This document shows positions 33,937 to 46,861 of a DNA stretch of 64,000 nt, piece by piece (within the stretch, counting starts at the first letter, position 1; each line of letters begins with the position of its first letter). Below the pieces are notes generated by a model. It saw nothing but the letters and a program-made list of their open reading frames with translations. It had not been told where the DNA came from and did no database searches. Both the position numbers and the translations under genes were made by a program. This stretch comes from Oppiella nova (Eukaryota > Arthropoda > Arachnida > Sarcoptiformes > Oppiidae): the NCBI GenBank assembly GCA_905397405.1, contig CAJPVJ010000017.1, forward strand, positions 1 through 64,000. The letters run 5' to 3'.

Positions 33937-35845
33937 ATGGTTCATTCAAACAATTTAGAGTTATTTACTGTACGTCAGACTTCTTTCGACCATAATTACA
34001 ATAACCGAAGAACTGTTGGAAGTGTTCCGACATCTGAAGACACACACATCGATGGCTTTAATGTGATCTGCGTTTTCCACCAACTCGTAGGTCTGCCCTA
34101 TTATGGCATGAAACCTGCATTTAATAAATTCAGAAGTTTCCTGGGAATTGCATACAGTCTCGCATTTATTGCCATATTTATCGGTAAGAATTCATAAATC
34201 ATATTAATAAAAACAATAATTTAAATTATAATAACTTATTATATACCTCTATATGATTGTATGATTGATAGCTTCATTGATACCCTGTATACTGATCTGT
34301 GATAAGGAGAATGCAATGCGATATAAAAGCTCCAGAATTAATAGATCGCAATCGGCGTGTATTGTGGAGATACTACTCATTGGTATAGAGGCCTATCATA
34401 CCATTGACAACGATTTGGGTCTAATATATGCTCGACATGAATTTCAGCACTTTTACAAATTATTAAAAAGCATTGTCTCCAAACACGACATCGTTTTAAA
34501 CTACAAACTCAAACGTAAGCTACTGTTCACGGCGTGGGCCCTAATATTGTTGAATATATTCAACGCCGTCCTCGAGATCATACTCTTGTATCCGATCGTG
34601 AACGAAGAGATCAACGAGCAGTCAGATCACGACAAGGCGCACATAGATTTGCCAAAAAAGTTTTCGCTATACTTCACGCTAACCATCAAAGCCATTGGTT
34701 GCATACACTCTAAAGCCTTGGACACTCTTATCATATATTTCTCGCTTTTACTCACATATTATATGATATCTTATGGACAACTCGTAAAGGAGATGTGCAC
34801 TTATTATGAATACATTCACACCAATCCTAACAATAAGAACTCAAACAAAATCAAAAATTATTTATCTTTTGACGATTTGCGACAGACTTTCGTATCGTTA
34901 CAAGAGTTGACAATTAAAGCCAATAACTGTCTGTCGCCGTGTATTTTGCTCACCACTGGATGTAATGTGATCGCAGTGTTGGGCGGCTTATTCATAGGCA
35001 TCGACCTCTTCGGACAGGGAGCCAAACTGGAAGAGGAGGAAGTGTTTGATTTATTCAATGCTCTCGTCTGCACCGCATCTCTCATTTTCTGGTATTTATA
35101 TGAATGAGTTGTTTATATGAATTCATAATATCTAACAATTGCTTCAATAAGCGGAATATTTGGTGACGATATCGTAACACAAACTAAAATAGCTTTGAGA
35201 CAACTGCAGAGGATTAGCTTCAACTCAATTGATGACAAGGATTATAGGAGTGTATGTTATTTATATTGATCCTATTATTAATATAATCTCATTTGTTTTA
35301 TTAATAATAGTAATCATGTATTTGATGAATCAATAATATTTGTTATGAAATATTATAATTAGATAAAGGAATTGATTGTAAGTTAACTTCTTTGCTCCTA
35401 ATTAAGCGACTTGCCTTGGCCTAAAAAAGATGAGTTATTTTCTAACTATAAGTGCCAGACATAAATGAACATAAAAATTATGACCTAATCGGTTTAATAA
35501 TAATTGTGAAGTAATTAGTTTAAATTAATTTTGAAAGAAAATTTTGTAAAGTTTTTAGTAGATTTGTCACAATATTCCTAATTTTATTATTTTTTCTTAT
35601 TTAATGTCCTAACATTTCTTATACTAAAATAGCAAAGTTTGTGCATAAAATGAGCCTAGATCAATACTTATATAATATTACATAAAAATCGATTCACCTA
35701 TTTCGTAACAAATCAATTGAATGCACCAACGTATTTTAAGCTAAATGTTTCATTAAAATAATTATTAAATTGTTATTTCTATTTTTATTTGCAGCTCTTT
35801 TTGATAATCATCCCATTTGCTATACTATTGAGTCAAAAGTACTAA
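33937..35845 (+). CDS. Gustatory-receptor-like protein 3, 405 aa as read, lacking one exon of its paralog
   Basis: Exons 33937-34183, 34272-35091, 35152-35251 and 35795-35845 (1218 bp, phases consistent). It shares with the minus-strand paralog the N-terminal FHQLVGLPYYGMK (against FHAFTGLAYYGRR), IGCIHSKALDTLIIYFSLLL, DDLRQTFVSLQEL and GGLFIGIDLFG, and the same 51-bp terminal exon ending LLSQKY. No counterpart of the paralog's 93-bp phase-0 exon is visible in the 543-bp intron 35252-35794. As read, the protein would therefore miss about 31 residues with most of the final membrane segment, although the frame is kept. The frame opens at a TTG at 33901; the first ATG is 33937. It may be functional with an unseen exon, or it may be decaying. 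Confidence 0.72.
35252..35794 (+). other. Long last intron of GR-like 3
   Basis: AT-rich, gtatgt donor and tttgcag acceptor. I searched it for a 93-bp exon matching the paralog and found none. Confidence 0.5.
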
Positions 35846-36089
35846 AATATTGAAATATTGAAAAATACTTAAAATAATGTTAATTGTTATAAGGAATCAC
35901 TATTAATTTACGTGATTAATATAATATTTTATTTTTGAAATATAATTATATTTTATTACAAACTATATTAATGTTAACTTATTGAATTAAATTACAACAT
36001 ATAAAACTATTGACTACAAATAAAATATATACCTAATAATATGTATAAATAATAAGGAATTGTTGCCTCGAATAGTGTGTTGAAGTGAG
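35846..36089. other. Intergenic
   Basis: AT-rich 3' flank of GR-like 3. No feature recognised. Confidence 0.4.
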
Positions 36090-36345
36090 AGAAAAGTTTG
36101 AAGAGTTTTTGACTAATTCTTCTCAAATAGGAGAGATTGACAAATAGTTTTTGGGCAAAATGTTTCAGTATTTAGTATGCATTTCGGGCATGAATTCATT
36201 GGCTTAATAGTGGACTAAGAAAAGTTTGAAGAGTTTTTGACTAATTCTTCTCAAATAGGAGAGATTGACAAATAGTTTTTGGGCAAAATGTTTCAGTATT
36301 TAGTATGCATTTCGGGCATGAATTCATTGGCTTAATAGTGGACTA
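36090..36345. repeat. Exact tandem duplication, 2 x 128 bp
   Basis: Copies 36090-36217 and 36218-36345 look identical, with short shared sequence (agaaaa) at the junction. Noncoding. Confidence 0.96.
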
Positions 36346-37691
36346 GAAAATTGAAATAACAATAATATATTGTGCGGAACAGAACACCTGGTTTTAGGAC
36401 TCTACTCACTATCGGTGTGAATGCAGTTGAGAGCTGGGAGTCCTCGATGTGTGAATAGTGTTGGGCCACTGTTGGGCACTGTAGGGCACTTGGCATGACT
36501 GCCCTTTTACGGTCTTCAAAGTCAATTTTGTGATGTTATAGTCACCCCATACTAACATTTTCTTTCTCATAATAGACTTATATTCAGTGCCTTTAGTGCG
36601 GAAAATTTGGTTCGTATTGGAAAGAAAGCAAACTTTTCAGCACACAATCTGTTACTAGTTTTTAGCATTTCCGACATATTGTCCCATTCGGTGGGACTTG
36701 ACATTCAACTCAACGCCAACCAAACCGATGCTAAATATGGCTGTGAAGTCACAAAATGCTAATTCGGTTAACAATTGACTATAACTGCCGTAAGAGAGTA
36801 CAACATATTATAAGAGAGTATCGCAAACAGTGTATCACTTCTCCGATACTACTCCTCACTACTCCTCGACTTCTCGACACTAAAACTACTATTAATACCA
36901 CTTCTACTGTATTACTGCCAATGACTACCAGTGCTATTATCAATAGAAACATACTTTAGCTGTAAATTTTTATAAAGTCCAACAAATTATCATAAAATTT
37001 TAGGATTTACTGCATTCTAAAGAGTAAAATACAAAAGTTTCTCACGATTTCAATTGAATGCAAATTATTATTACATTCTCTAAGATATTCTACAAATAGA
37101 GTAAAATTCACTTCAAGGCGTTTTACATAACATTTGCTACTATTTTATATCTCTTTTTTTGGTTAAAATCTAACCTAAATAGACATCTCATTAAAACCTG
37201 TCATTTCCTAATTGCTGGCAATAATACATTAATTTCAAGAGTTTTCATCGATTTATTGCATATTTCAAGCAATCAATTACATATAAATGAATTTAACCAA
37301 ATTAAATATTAAAAGAATAAATACCAAAGACAATAAAAAACCCAGTATTCTCGTTACTTAACATTTTTATTTACGTTATTTTTGTAATTTGGCTAAAAAA
37401 TGTATATATTTGCAATGGTTTCAAATCAGTAATTTTTATAAATATGTATTAATATTGCACAGAATATATGTATTATAAAAGTTAAAGAAAATGTCTCTTA
37501 TTCTTAATCACATTTAGTTCGCTAAGAACACAGACAGCACACAAATAGCAAGTCTAAATGACCTCTAGATGTCGTGTCTCTAGATACTTACGTTCACGAT
37601 ATTGTGTCCCCTATGTTATGCTGTAATTGGATCTAATATTCTTTATGATGGATGAGTTGTAGACTGTTTCACAAATTTGGATAAATCCGAG

Positions 37692-37694
<3 letters not shown>

Positions 37695-37728
<34 letters not shown>
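37695..37728. repeat. (GA)n microsatellite
   Basis: 34-bp uninterrupted GA array. Confidence 0.95.
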
Positions 37729-37732
<4 letters not shown>

Positions 37733-39040
37733 AAGCAAATTGTTTAACACATTTCCAAATTGGTTCCGATGTTTATTCGCAGATGTTTTCGGGTATGAAT
37801 TGTCTGTTAATAAAATTCGGTAAAAAGTTTTGGCTCTAAATATGTTTGCGAAGAATTTATGGTCTTTCGTAGAGTTAATACCACCCAAATTGTCCGGTTT
37901 GTAGCGATGGTCGGCCGCAAGCAGCAGGTGCTAAACGGCATCAATTGTGCTGATTTGCAAAACAATGCCTGAACCGATCATCAGTTTATTGTCACTCTAT
38001 ATATCTTTTGTATATCTCTAAGAAATAATGTTTGAGTAGATATGACACTAAATAATGAGAAAATGTTGTTATTGTTATTCATGACTAAAACTCAAAAATA
38101 TTTTAAGTACAGTGTATTTAAACTGAGTTTTGAATGAAATGTATGGAAATATTTGGCCAATGTTTTGGACTAAACAACTGGTTATCCAATTGTTGTTACA
38201 GTGAGTGTCAGTGCAAACAATATATTGATTTCTGAGGGACTGGTATAGCGCTGGCAGAGGACAGGCAGCGGAGAAATGAGATGAAGAGTGCGAGTGAGTG
38301 AGTGAAACGGATCCCCTGCCCTCCACTCAGTTTGGGGTCGTTTCAGCGCATTCAGTGATAAGTCGACAACACGTTTGCCGTATGAATAGGAAGAGGATCG
38401 GGTGTTGAGTGACTTCTATTGAGAGTAAGTCCTTCTAATGGGACCGTAGATGACATGCAAACGATGAACTGTCAGACTATAGCTGTGAGAGACTCGAGAG
38501 ATAATGGCATCAAATTCTTGAGCACTACACCAGAGTTGGCCGACCACACAGGCAGGCATTTATGGCTTTTCATACTTATGTAGTGGACAGTTACTAAAGG
38601 CTCATGAGTTTTATAAACATAGAATTTCAATAGTTGTAGGTCCAGGTGCGCTACTTTACAATTATTGAATAGTTATTATGTGGTGCAGTGTATGAGATGT
38701 GGAATTCCACTCACTTTATGCCTATTTATCGATATGTTTATCACTCATAACAACACATCAATGAGAGAAAGGGATAGCAATGAGTTTAATACCGTAATAG
38801 TGTTGTTGTCTAACAGTAGTGTCGATCCCAGTGTTTACTGTTGGCCGCAGAGTGTGTCCCGCATTACGGCATCATTACAGAGGAACAGCTGGTCTGCAGT
38901 AAATCCCAAGCGATCGATCAGTCAATGGTATGACTGTTAGGCCTGTGGGACACAGAGATAGCTGTGTCGGCGATATGTTGGCTGCGGTAACATTTGTTTG
39001 TCGAGTCCTCCTCTGAACATATCTCTCTTCACAGCTTTCT

Positions 39041-39081
39041 CTCATTCTCTCCCATTCTCTCCCATTCTCTCCCATTCTCTC
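39041..39081. repeat. Minisatellite, unit tctcccattc (10 bp)
   Basis: About four tandem copies of a pyrimidine-rich 10-bp unit, within a wider CT-rich stretch 39020-39110. Confidence 0.85.
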
Positions 39082-39578
39082 TCATCTCTAGCATTGACTC
39101 TACTTTACTATAGTTTATCACTGAATTGTAAGCCATTCTTAGCTATAACTCAATATCCAATACTCTACTCCTTCCCATAAATTGAGAGTCAACTCAACTT
39201 TCGGTTATTACTTGAACTGCGGTTTTCGTATTACTCTAACAATAATCATGTTTTCTCTATTGTTATGCAAATCATTAGTCACTTGATTTGATACTCTTCC
39301 AGATTATTGTGTATCAGTGACTGTGTTATGCCAGTGCCTATGCCTGTGCCTAATGCCAAACCATTTAGCAGAGCCTGTTATGGCTGCAGATGGCCTTAAA
39401 CTCTGTGAGCCATTCATTTACAGCTGAATCAGGAGACCGGCGAACCCCCCGTTTCGCCAACACATATAATTGTCTAATTATATGCTTCAGGGGTTGAGCA
39501 CATTGTAACCAAACTAACTGTTGACCAATTCATACCATTCATCACTTTTATATTTATTACTATATAAACCACCACAGT

Positions 39579-39617
<39 letters not shown>
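39579..39617. repeat. (CT)n microsatellite with one interruption
   Basis: 39-bp CT array interrupted once by an extra C near 39597. Confidence 0.93.
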
Positions 39618-40344
39618 AAAACTACAGAATTCACACTCTATTTCAATAGATGTAAAATTTTGTTATATAATAGGAATTATTGAAAAAATTATTCAGTAAT
39701 TGTGGTTATAATTTATATGATTTTTAGCAGTCGTTTGGCACTCAAACAATTGAATCCGTGTCTAATTATTTTCAGAAAACTCAAATCAAACGAATCCTTT
39801 AATTCTTGTGCTGTCACTCAATACCCCACACAAGTAGTCATCAATTGTCACGCTTTACACGAGAAGTCCTCCAGAAATCAAAGTTTAAAATTATGTTCAA
39901 TTCATATATTTAATGCTTTGAATCCATCGTAAACTATAAAAAGGCAAAAATTATAATAATGTATTATATAATGCATCAAATAGTTATATAGATGTGTTTT
40001 ATTTTATAAATTGTATATAAATATGCTCTCAATTCTCTATTCATGTATACCTAATGGCAAAGACATATGTGTTGTGCAAAATGTATTTTTTAAACAAAAT
40101 TTTCATAAGTATGAAAACATAGCGTTTGTGAATACAAAAGCAAAAGTATATATCTTTAGTATGTGTTTAGTGTTTACCCTTTTCTTCTCATTTGATTCCG
40201 ACTCACAATTTCATCGATGCGTTCATAAAAATGAAGAACTAATGCATTGTTAGAGTCATGTGTTTTAGTATAAAAGGATAGATAGGAATCAAATGAAATG
40301 ATGAAAAAAGCTTTTTCCTCCTATTCTCCACTCCACGGTCTCTC

Positions 40345-40634
40345 TCTCTCGAATATATCATTCCTTCAAATATGTGTTATGTCTGTCTCTGTCTGTGAAT
40401 TGCATTATTGAGAGAACGACACAATTCAGAGAGTAAGTGAATGTGTGTGTGTGTGTGTGTGTGTGAGAATGACTAAAATACTCAAAAGTGTCGACCGATT
40501 GCGGAGTTAAGCATTAAACACAACACACACACACACATTCACTTACTCTCTGAATTGTGTCGTTCTCTCAATAATGCAATTCACAGACAGAGACAGACAT
40601 AACACATATTTGAAGGAATGATATATTCGAGAGA
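40345..40634. repeat. Perfect palindrome with a templated loop
   Basis: Arms 40345-40455 and 40524-40634 are exact reverse complements over 111 bp, including part of a GT/AC run. The loop contains most of the 58-bp segment 40470-40527, which is an exact direct copy of 41311-41368. Confidence 0.95.
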
Positions 40635-41310
40635 TATGTTAATAATATGCAAATTCTAGTGTCAAACAAAACCAATAAATGTTAGAATATTATAAGTGAT
40701 ACAAAAGTTTGTATAACTTTTATCAAAGGTTTTGCTTTTTTCGTGTTCAATAAAGAGAAGAGACTTTGTTTTTAATTTTATTTTGAAGCCATTCATACAC
40801 ATTGATATTGGTAGAGCACTCGACTCATTGAAATGTATAAAAACTCTCAATTTTTAAATTGTCATTTCAAGACCCGTTACTTCTTCTGCATCGAGAGATC
40901 GCGTTTAGTAGTGATGTCTGAGCCCAACATTCCAGCGCTTTGTTCTCCAATACATATGCAGATGACATCCCACCGACAAAACAGCAGGGCTGTCATCAGT
41001 TTAAAAGTTTTTTGTTTAAAATTGAAAACATGAAAAAATTTCAAAAACTTTTTTCTACTTACAGTTGGAGTATAGACAACACCAATCATATACAGAACAT
41101 AAAGTACAAAGTATTCGTTTTGTTTTACTCATCTATTTTTACTCTACATATACTCCCAATTCTTGCATTTATTCCTACTTCTGAGGCGACAAATTGCCAA
41201 ATATTATCCCCTCTCCTCTCAACGCAAAAGGTTTTTCTATTTTACTCCTTCTTATCAGTCCTTTGCGTTTGCATTCTGTAATGCATTTCCCACTCCAATG
41301 GCTCTAACTT

Positions 41311-41368
41311 TGACTAAAATACTCAAAAGTGTCGACCGATTGCGGAGTTAAGCATTAAACACAACACA
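41311..41368. repeat. Direct repeat partner of the palindrome loop (58 bp)
   Basis: Identical to 40470-40527 (tgactaaaatactcaaaagt, then tcgaccgattgcggag). The flanks on each side are unrelated, so the copied block has sharp ends. Confidence 0.93.
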
Positions 41369-44300
41369 TATACTATTGCACTGTCGACTATCTCCTCATT
41401 TTTTTAGTCATTCCCCACTCCATTCACTCAACCTTTTAGAGTAAAGTAGATAATCAGTCGGAGCTCTTTAAGTGTGACTTTTTTTTAACTAAGCCTTATG
41501 TAGCTCACAAAGTATATAATTTTGCTTTGAATACCTCATATGTTACAATGCCGTAAGAGATATTGTGTACATATTATGATAGAAAATTTTATAGCTTTTA
41601 TAAAATGTCAAAAACCTTGTTTGCATTAACTCTTGAAAAAGAGTTGAATTATTGTCTGCATTGAAATAAATGTCAAACAGAAGAGAGATGTGGAAGATAT
41701 GAAACGCTTTCAATGATCCAGAAGAAGGGCTAACCTTTTGTTGAAATGATATTTATTTTGTTACATTAACTTAAAAGAATATTTTAATCCTATACTCACA
41801 TTATATTCCTAAGTTAATATTTTTAAAATACTAGTAATTAATTCTAATTAGTTAAAAATTGATTAACATGGGAAATAGTTTAATTCATATGATGAATTCT
41901 GTACTGTACTGTATTGTACAGTATGAATTAATTCATTTTAGAATACATTTAATATATAAAAAGTTTTTAGAAATTTATTGGATTATCAAAAATTCATTTT
42001 AAAAATATTTAATATAAACGAGAAAACGAGAAAAATGCAATAAAAATAAGTTTTTGTTTCATATAAAGCACTCTACATATATATAAGTTTATATACATAT
42101 AAATTATATAATTTATTGTCATTTTTATTCGCAACACATTTGTCGAGATGAGAGAGAAATTGGATTTTTTGTTGGTTTATAAAAGTAGAGCCAAAATGTG
42201 AGGCAAAAATCCAAAACCCAAAACCAAAACTACTGTATGTTTTGATAAAATATGTTTCATTTTGACACTTTATAAAGCCTCTAAAGTGCACTTACAATCT
42301 GTCGCACCGTTACTACAAGTGCTATAATAAGAGAGAGAAGTTTTGGTCAAATTTGGTGTTTATTACATTTAGATTGTCAGTCCTATACAACCACATAGTT
42401 TGTATGGTTAGACAGTTATTACAGTACTGTTCCGATAAGTGAGTGCCCATTAATTTTTAAACAACAGCAACACTTCAGGACCGCCTAATTTATGCACCCA
42501 TTCATTCATATATGTGTCAAATATTTGTGTGCTTTTGAAAATGCAATAAAAATATTTCCACTTTTATTAAATTTATATATAAAACCATAATTTGCTCTCA
42601 AATGTGGTGTTGAAAGTTGACTTCAATTTGTTTTAGTATTTAATAAATTATTTCAAATATACTTTTGCTTTCCAAACACTTCTATAACTAATTCTTAACG
42701 TTTAATCACTTAATTGTGGTGTCAATGAAATGGTCTCTCTTTACAAATTACTTGTTTTCCAATTGAATGTGAATTTCTATTAAAAAAGGTTGAGTCCCGA
42801 GAGTACTACCAATAAAACTGATGGCTTTGAGTGATGTTTCCAAACGTCTCATACGTTTTGCATCTGAGACCCAACCGAAAGACAATAATTTATTGCCTAA
42901 AAGTTGAGTTCAATTCTGTACACAAACTGTAAGCGCTTTATTGTATTGTGGATATCGATGTCAGTCGATAATCAAGACAAATAGCAAACATAGATCTACA
43001 TCTGGATCAGTTTTAATCGCTTTTGCGGCAAAATCCTAAGCAAATAACAATGAAATTTAGAAGTGAACTCCCGTTTAATGGTATAATATGTAAATTACCC
43101 ACAATAGTACATAGTATTTACATGCAGTAATTTATATCTTAATAATTACTAACGAATGAAATCATTGATTAAATTAATGACCAAAAAACGACTGCTTTCT
43201 TGCGATAACATATTTGATGCTCTCTTTCGATAAACTGTTGCCAATAGGAAAGGCCCACAAATATAACTGATTGTGAGCAACAAAATATCACATCCATTGT
43301 TATGATAATAGGTTTGATGTATTGAAAAATTTTCTAATACAGTGTTGTGTGGAGTATCTGATCGGTGAGAGAGTGAACTGAATTGAATACTTGAGAATTG
43401 AATTCATAGTATTTAGTACTCTCTGTACAGTAGTTGCGATTCCTCTGTGTTCTGGTATATCGCGAGTCGTTGTCGTATGCGATCATAAATTGTATGCTTT
43501 TCGGTGTATATGGTTGGGTCACTCGTCGCTCAAATAGGGAACCACTAAAGAGTAGGTTTCCTCATAATTGTTTAGTAATTACACGCCTCACAGACTCGAC
43601 GGGAGAGTTACTTTTGAATTGCAAACGAGCAATTTTTTGCCCAACAAAATCGCATTCAATTTGTGCCAGACTTATGATACAAATACACTATTTCTTAGAA
43701 TTTCTTATTTGATAAACAAGTCTCCGAAAATACATATGACTTATGTGCGAACGATTCACTCATATAATAAGTTTTTATGCCTTTTGATTTCGCTATTCAT
43801 TATTGAATCCAATCTAATCTCAAATATTTTTTTGTTCGCAAAATTGTTTTCTCTAAAACTCTACTTTCAAAATGTTTGGGATAAGAAATCTTGTGGTTAT
43901 TGTGTCATTGAATGTCCGAATTACAAGAATATTATTTTTAAAATCAAATATTTATATAGTATACAAGCACAAACCTGCACAGTATTTACAATTTATAATA
44001 TTTTTATTATCAGCTATTACAATAATTACATGAATTGTCAATAATATAATATGAAGTAATATACCCTCCTTTTCATCGCAAAATGATTTATTGATTGATC
44101 TAATAATTGAGTTAATTCTACTATTTTGAAATCATATATTAGAGAGCACTGGTAGTAATTTTCGGTATTAAGTGTATGATTAAAGAATATCTGCAATGAC
44201 TTCATGACTACTCAATAGAATTATTGACATTATTTTAAACGATTTAATATATTCTGTAAATCGTTAGTTACTATAACATCACATTTATATTGCATATATG

Positions 44301-46805
44301 CAATGAATCCCTTCCCTAATAATCCTATTTTAGTAATTATACAAAAAAATGTTCACTCAATAGTGAATAAGTGAGAACTGATTGCTAAGACTGACATGAC
44401 AATATCTATATAAACTTTATGACAATATATTTAATGCATATTTTTTAGTCTTTTAGGTCTAACTGTTTATGGGTTTGCATTAAACACAGCAATACATGGA
44501 AGGGTTGAGCGCTTGGCCTCACAATTATGAAGACTCCGCGCGACATAACTGTGCGATACTACGAGTGCAACAAAAAGATGTCAATTGTATTGATTTTTTG
44601 AGACTCTCGTCAGAGATAATAATTGTCTGCTTATGACAGACAACGATAAGTGCTTTTACGCATCGATGAGAATCAAGACTTGTTTTATCGCAAAACCTTA
44701 CAAATGATTGTTATATATGTTTCGCAAACTTATTATACATTTACTTATAAATTACAAGAGATTTACATTTCTTTTTTGTATGAACTTTATTTGATTTTCT
44801 CTGTTCTCGTAATTTATAATAAATAAGTTTTGCTTTATTTTGTATGAATTCAAACATCAATAGTTCGTAAGTATTGTACATTGGATTGTATATTGTCGAT
44901 GAGACAGATAGTCAAATATCTCACAAATTATTTTACTATATTTATAATAATTTCATTATTTTCTCCATAAGTAATAAATAAAGATTATGGTGGCAACAAT
45001 TCAGAACAATTTTTAATTCATCATTATAAATTATATTAATGTTACAAATTTGATAATTTTGTATTTAATAAATAAACTGTAAAGAATATAAACTATTAAA
45101 ATTATTGTTTTTTAATGAAATAATGTTTGTTATATAAATATAAATAACTGGATGTTACACTATTATAATATACTATTTATTGATTACTACACGATTGATA
45201 TGTATTGAGTGTATGTGTAATACAAATATTGTGAATCAAATTAGAAGAAAAGGAAAATATGTTCCCAAATGAAGTCATAACTGAAATACTGTTTGACCGC
45301 AGAATAAGTTGGTCTCCGATTAACTCAACTCTCACTTCACTTCACATTAAGACTTAAATTTAGAGCTCAAAGCAATCACTTTTGTATTGATTTGCCATAT
45401 ATTTCTCAACAAATAAGTCAATATTTGTCAATAAATACTTGAATTGCAATTAAGTGTCAAAATAACCAGAATTCAGTCCCAATAAAAAATTTTATTAATA
45501 AAATTATTTGCATTTCTCATCGTTTATACTATCAATTGCTAAACATTTATATATTTTATTTGACAATAAGTGAGTTTCAATGCCTTACATAATGTGAGTA
45601 TTGGTTTGGCGTAAGCTTTTGGTATATCATAGATATGGTGGTAAGCGAGGCGTATGGCAATCGGCGAGTCATGAAAGCCATACCCGAGCCATCAATCGCT
45701 GTCCAAAGTGTGCACAACACTGAACTACCAGTGCTGGTGAGTGCCAGTGAGTGGCTGTGCGACACTTATTACGATTTTTCCAGTCCAACACATTTTGTGA
45801 GAAATGGAAAACTAGTGGAAAAAGTTTTGGATTTCCGATGTATTACTGGTTTTGCGGAGTTTTAGGTGTGAGAGAGTGTGTCGTGGAGTGTATATATTGA
45901 ATGGTGAGTTGAGACGGCACAGGCATACCAGGCACTGGCACTCCGGTCACTCAAAAAGCCACACAAAACTGAACGTGAAATAAAAACAGAAAGAATTGAG
46001 AATAAAGTTTATATTATATAAGAATAAAAACAAATGGAAAGTCTGACAATTGAACCGAAAGCTAATATATATTACTCATGACTTAACCAAAAAATGAAAG
46101 TTTTACTAACTTTTTATGATTTGTTTCGTGACTCGCATTCAAATGCAAACATAATATTAGCAAAAAACGAGTGATTGCTATGAAAGTCAATAACAACTAA
46201 AAAAGTTTTCAATTAAATAAATATTCTAATGTAAGGATTGCTGAAATTATCACTAATTTTAGTGTTTGTTAGATTTATTGTACACAATATTAGCGTTTCC
46301 TATAACTAGTCAAATGGATTAGAGACTTGTATTATGCAAATGTCGTCAATAAATAAATAAAAACAAACTCTAAATCTAAACGTGTATTCCTTTGAGTGCA
46401 ACAAATCTCTGAGACTTACGATCACTTGTCTTATGTATGGCTGGAATGAGATGACGATATTTATCATGTCTTATGTCCTCTGCTCTCAGACATTGATTTA
46501 TATCTGTTTTTGTAGAGTCGGACCCTTTTTTAGTCCAATATTTTCCTCTTTTTCTTTGCTCTGCAAATGCAGTGCAGTATCAGAGAAATGGTTTGTTTGC
46601 AGTTATTTCATGAGTTGTGGTCCAAACTCATTGTCTATTTATTTGATTGAATTTCGCAAATGAAGGTCACATGAAATTCAATGATTAAATGAGTTGTCGG
46701 ATCGTCTCTCCACTCGTGTCCGCCCTCTCCTACTGTTCAACTGTTCAACATTGCAACCGATGCCCAAAAGACCAATAATCAAAAGGATTGTTAGCTTTAA
46801 TGAAT
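41369..46805. other. Noncoding, 5.4 kb
   Basis: AT-rich with no supported gene. A 76-codon frame at 45635-45865 and a 158-codon frame at 43568-44044 lack any recognisable domain, signal or splice context. The second has the composition of translated AT-rich noise. Confidence 0.35.
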
Positions 46806-46806
46806 G

Positions 46807-46838
<32 letters not shown>

Positions 46839-46861
46839 AGGAAGAGAGAGAGAGAGCGAGA
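46806..46861. repeat. (GA)n microsatellite, interrupted
   Basis: 56-bp purine run: GA array, a G7 tract, then GA again. It is the longest purine tract in the window. Confidence 0.94.

Larger units (their letters stand above)
36346..40344. other. Noncoding, 4 kb
   Basis: No supported gene. The stretch 38150-38530 is GC-richer and contains a good splice donor sequence (gtaagt at 38426), so a noncoding first exon or promoter of the downstream gene is possible. Reading frames here are short and low in coding character. Confidence 0.35.

Noticed and set aside
43568-44044. 158-codon frame
   Set aside because: Its composition is that of AT-rich noise, with no domain, signal peptide or neighbouring exon that would support it.
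45635-45865. 76-codon frame with fairly balanced composition
   Set aside because: No homolog recognised and no splice partners found. It could be an isolated exon but the evidence is too thin.
46382-46663. 93-codon frame with hydrophobic stretches
   Set aside because: Its hydrophobic content reflects T-rich DNA. There is no receptor motif and no splice context.
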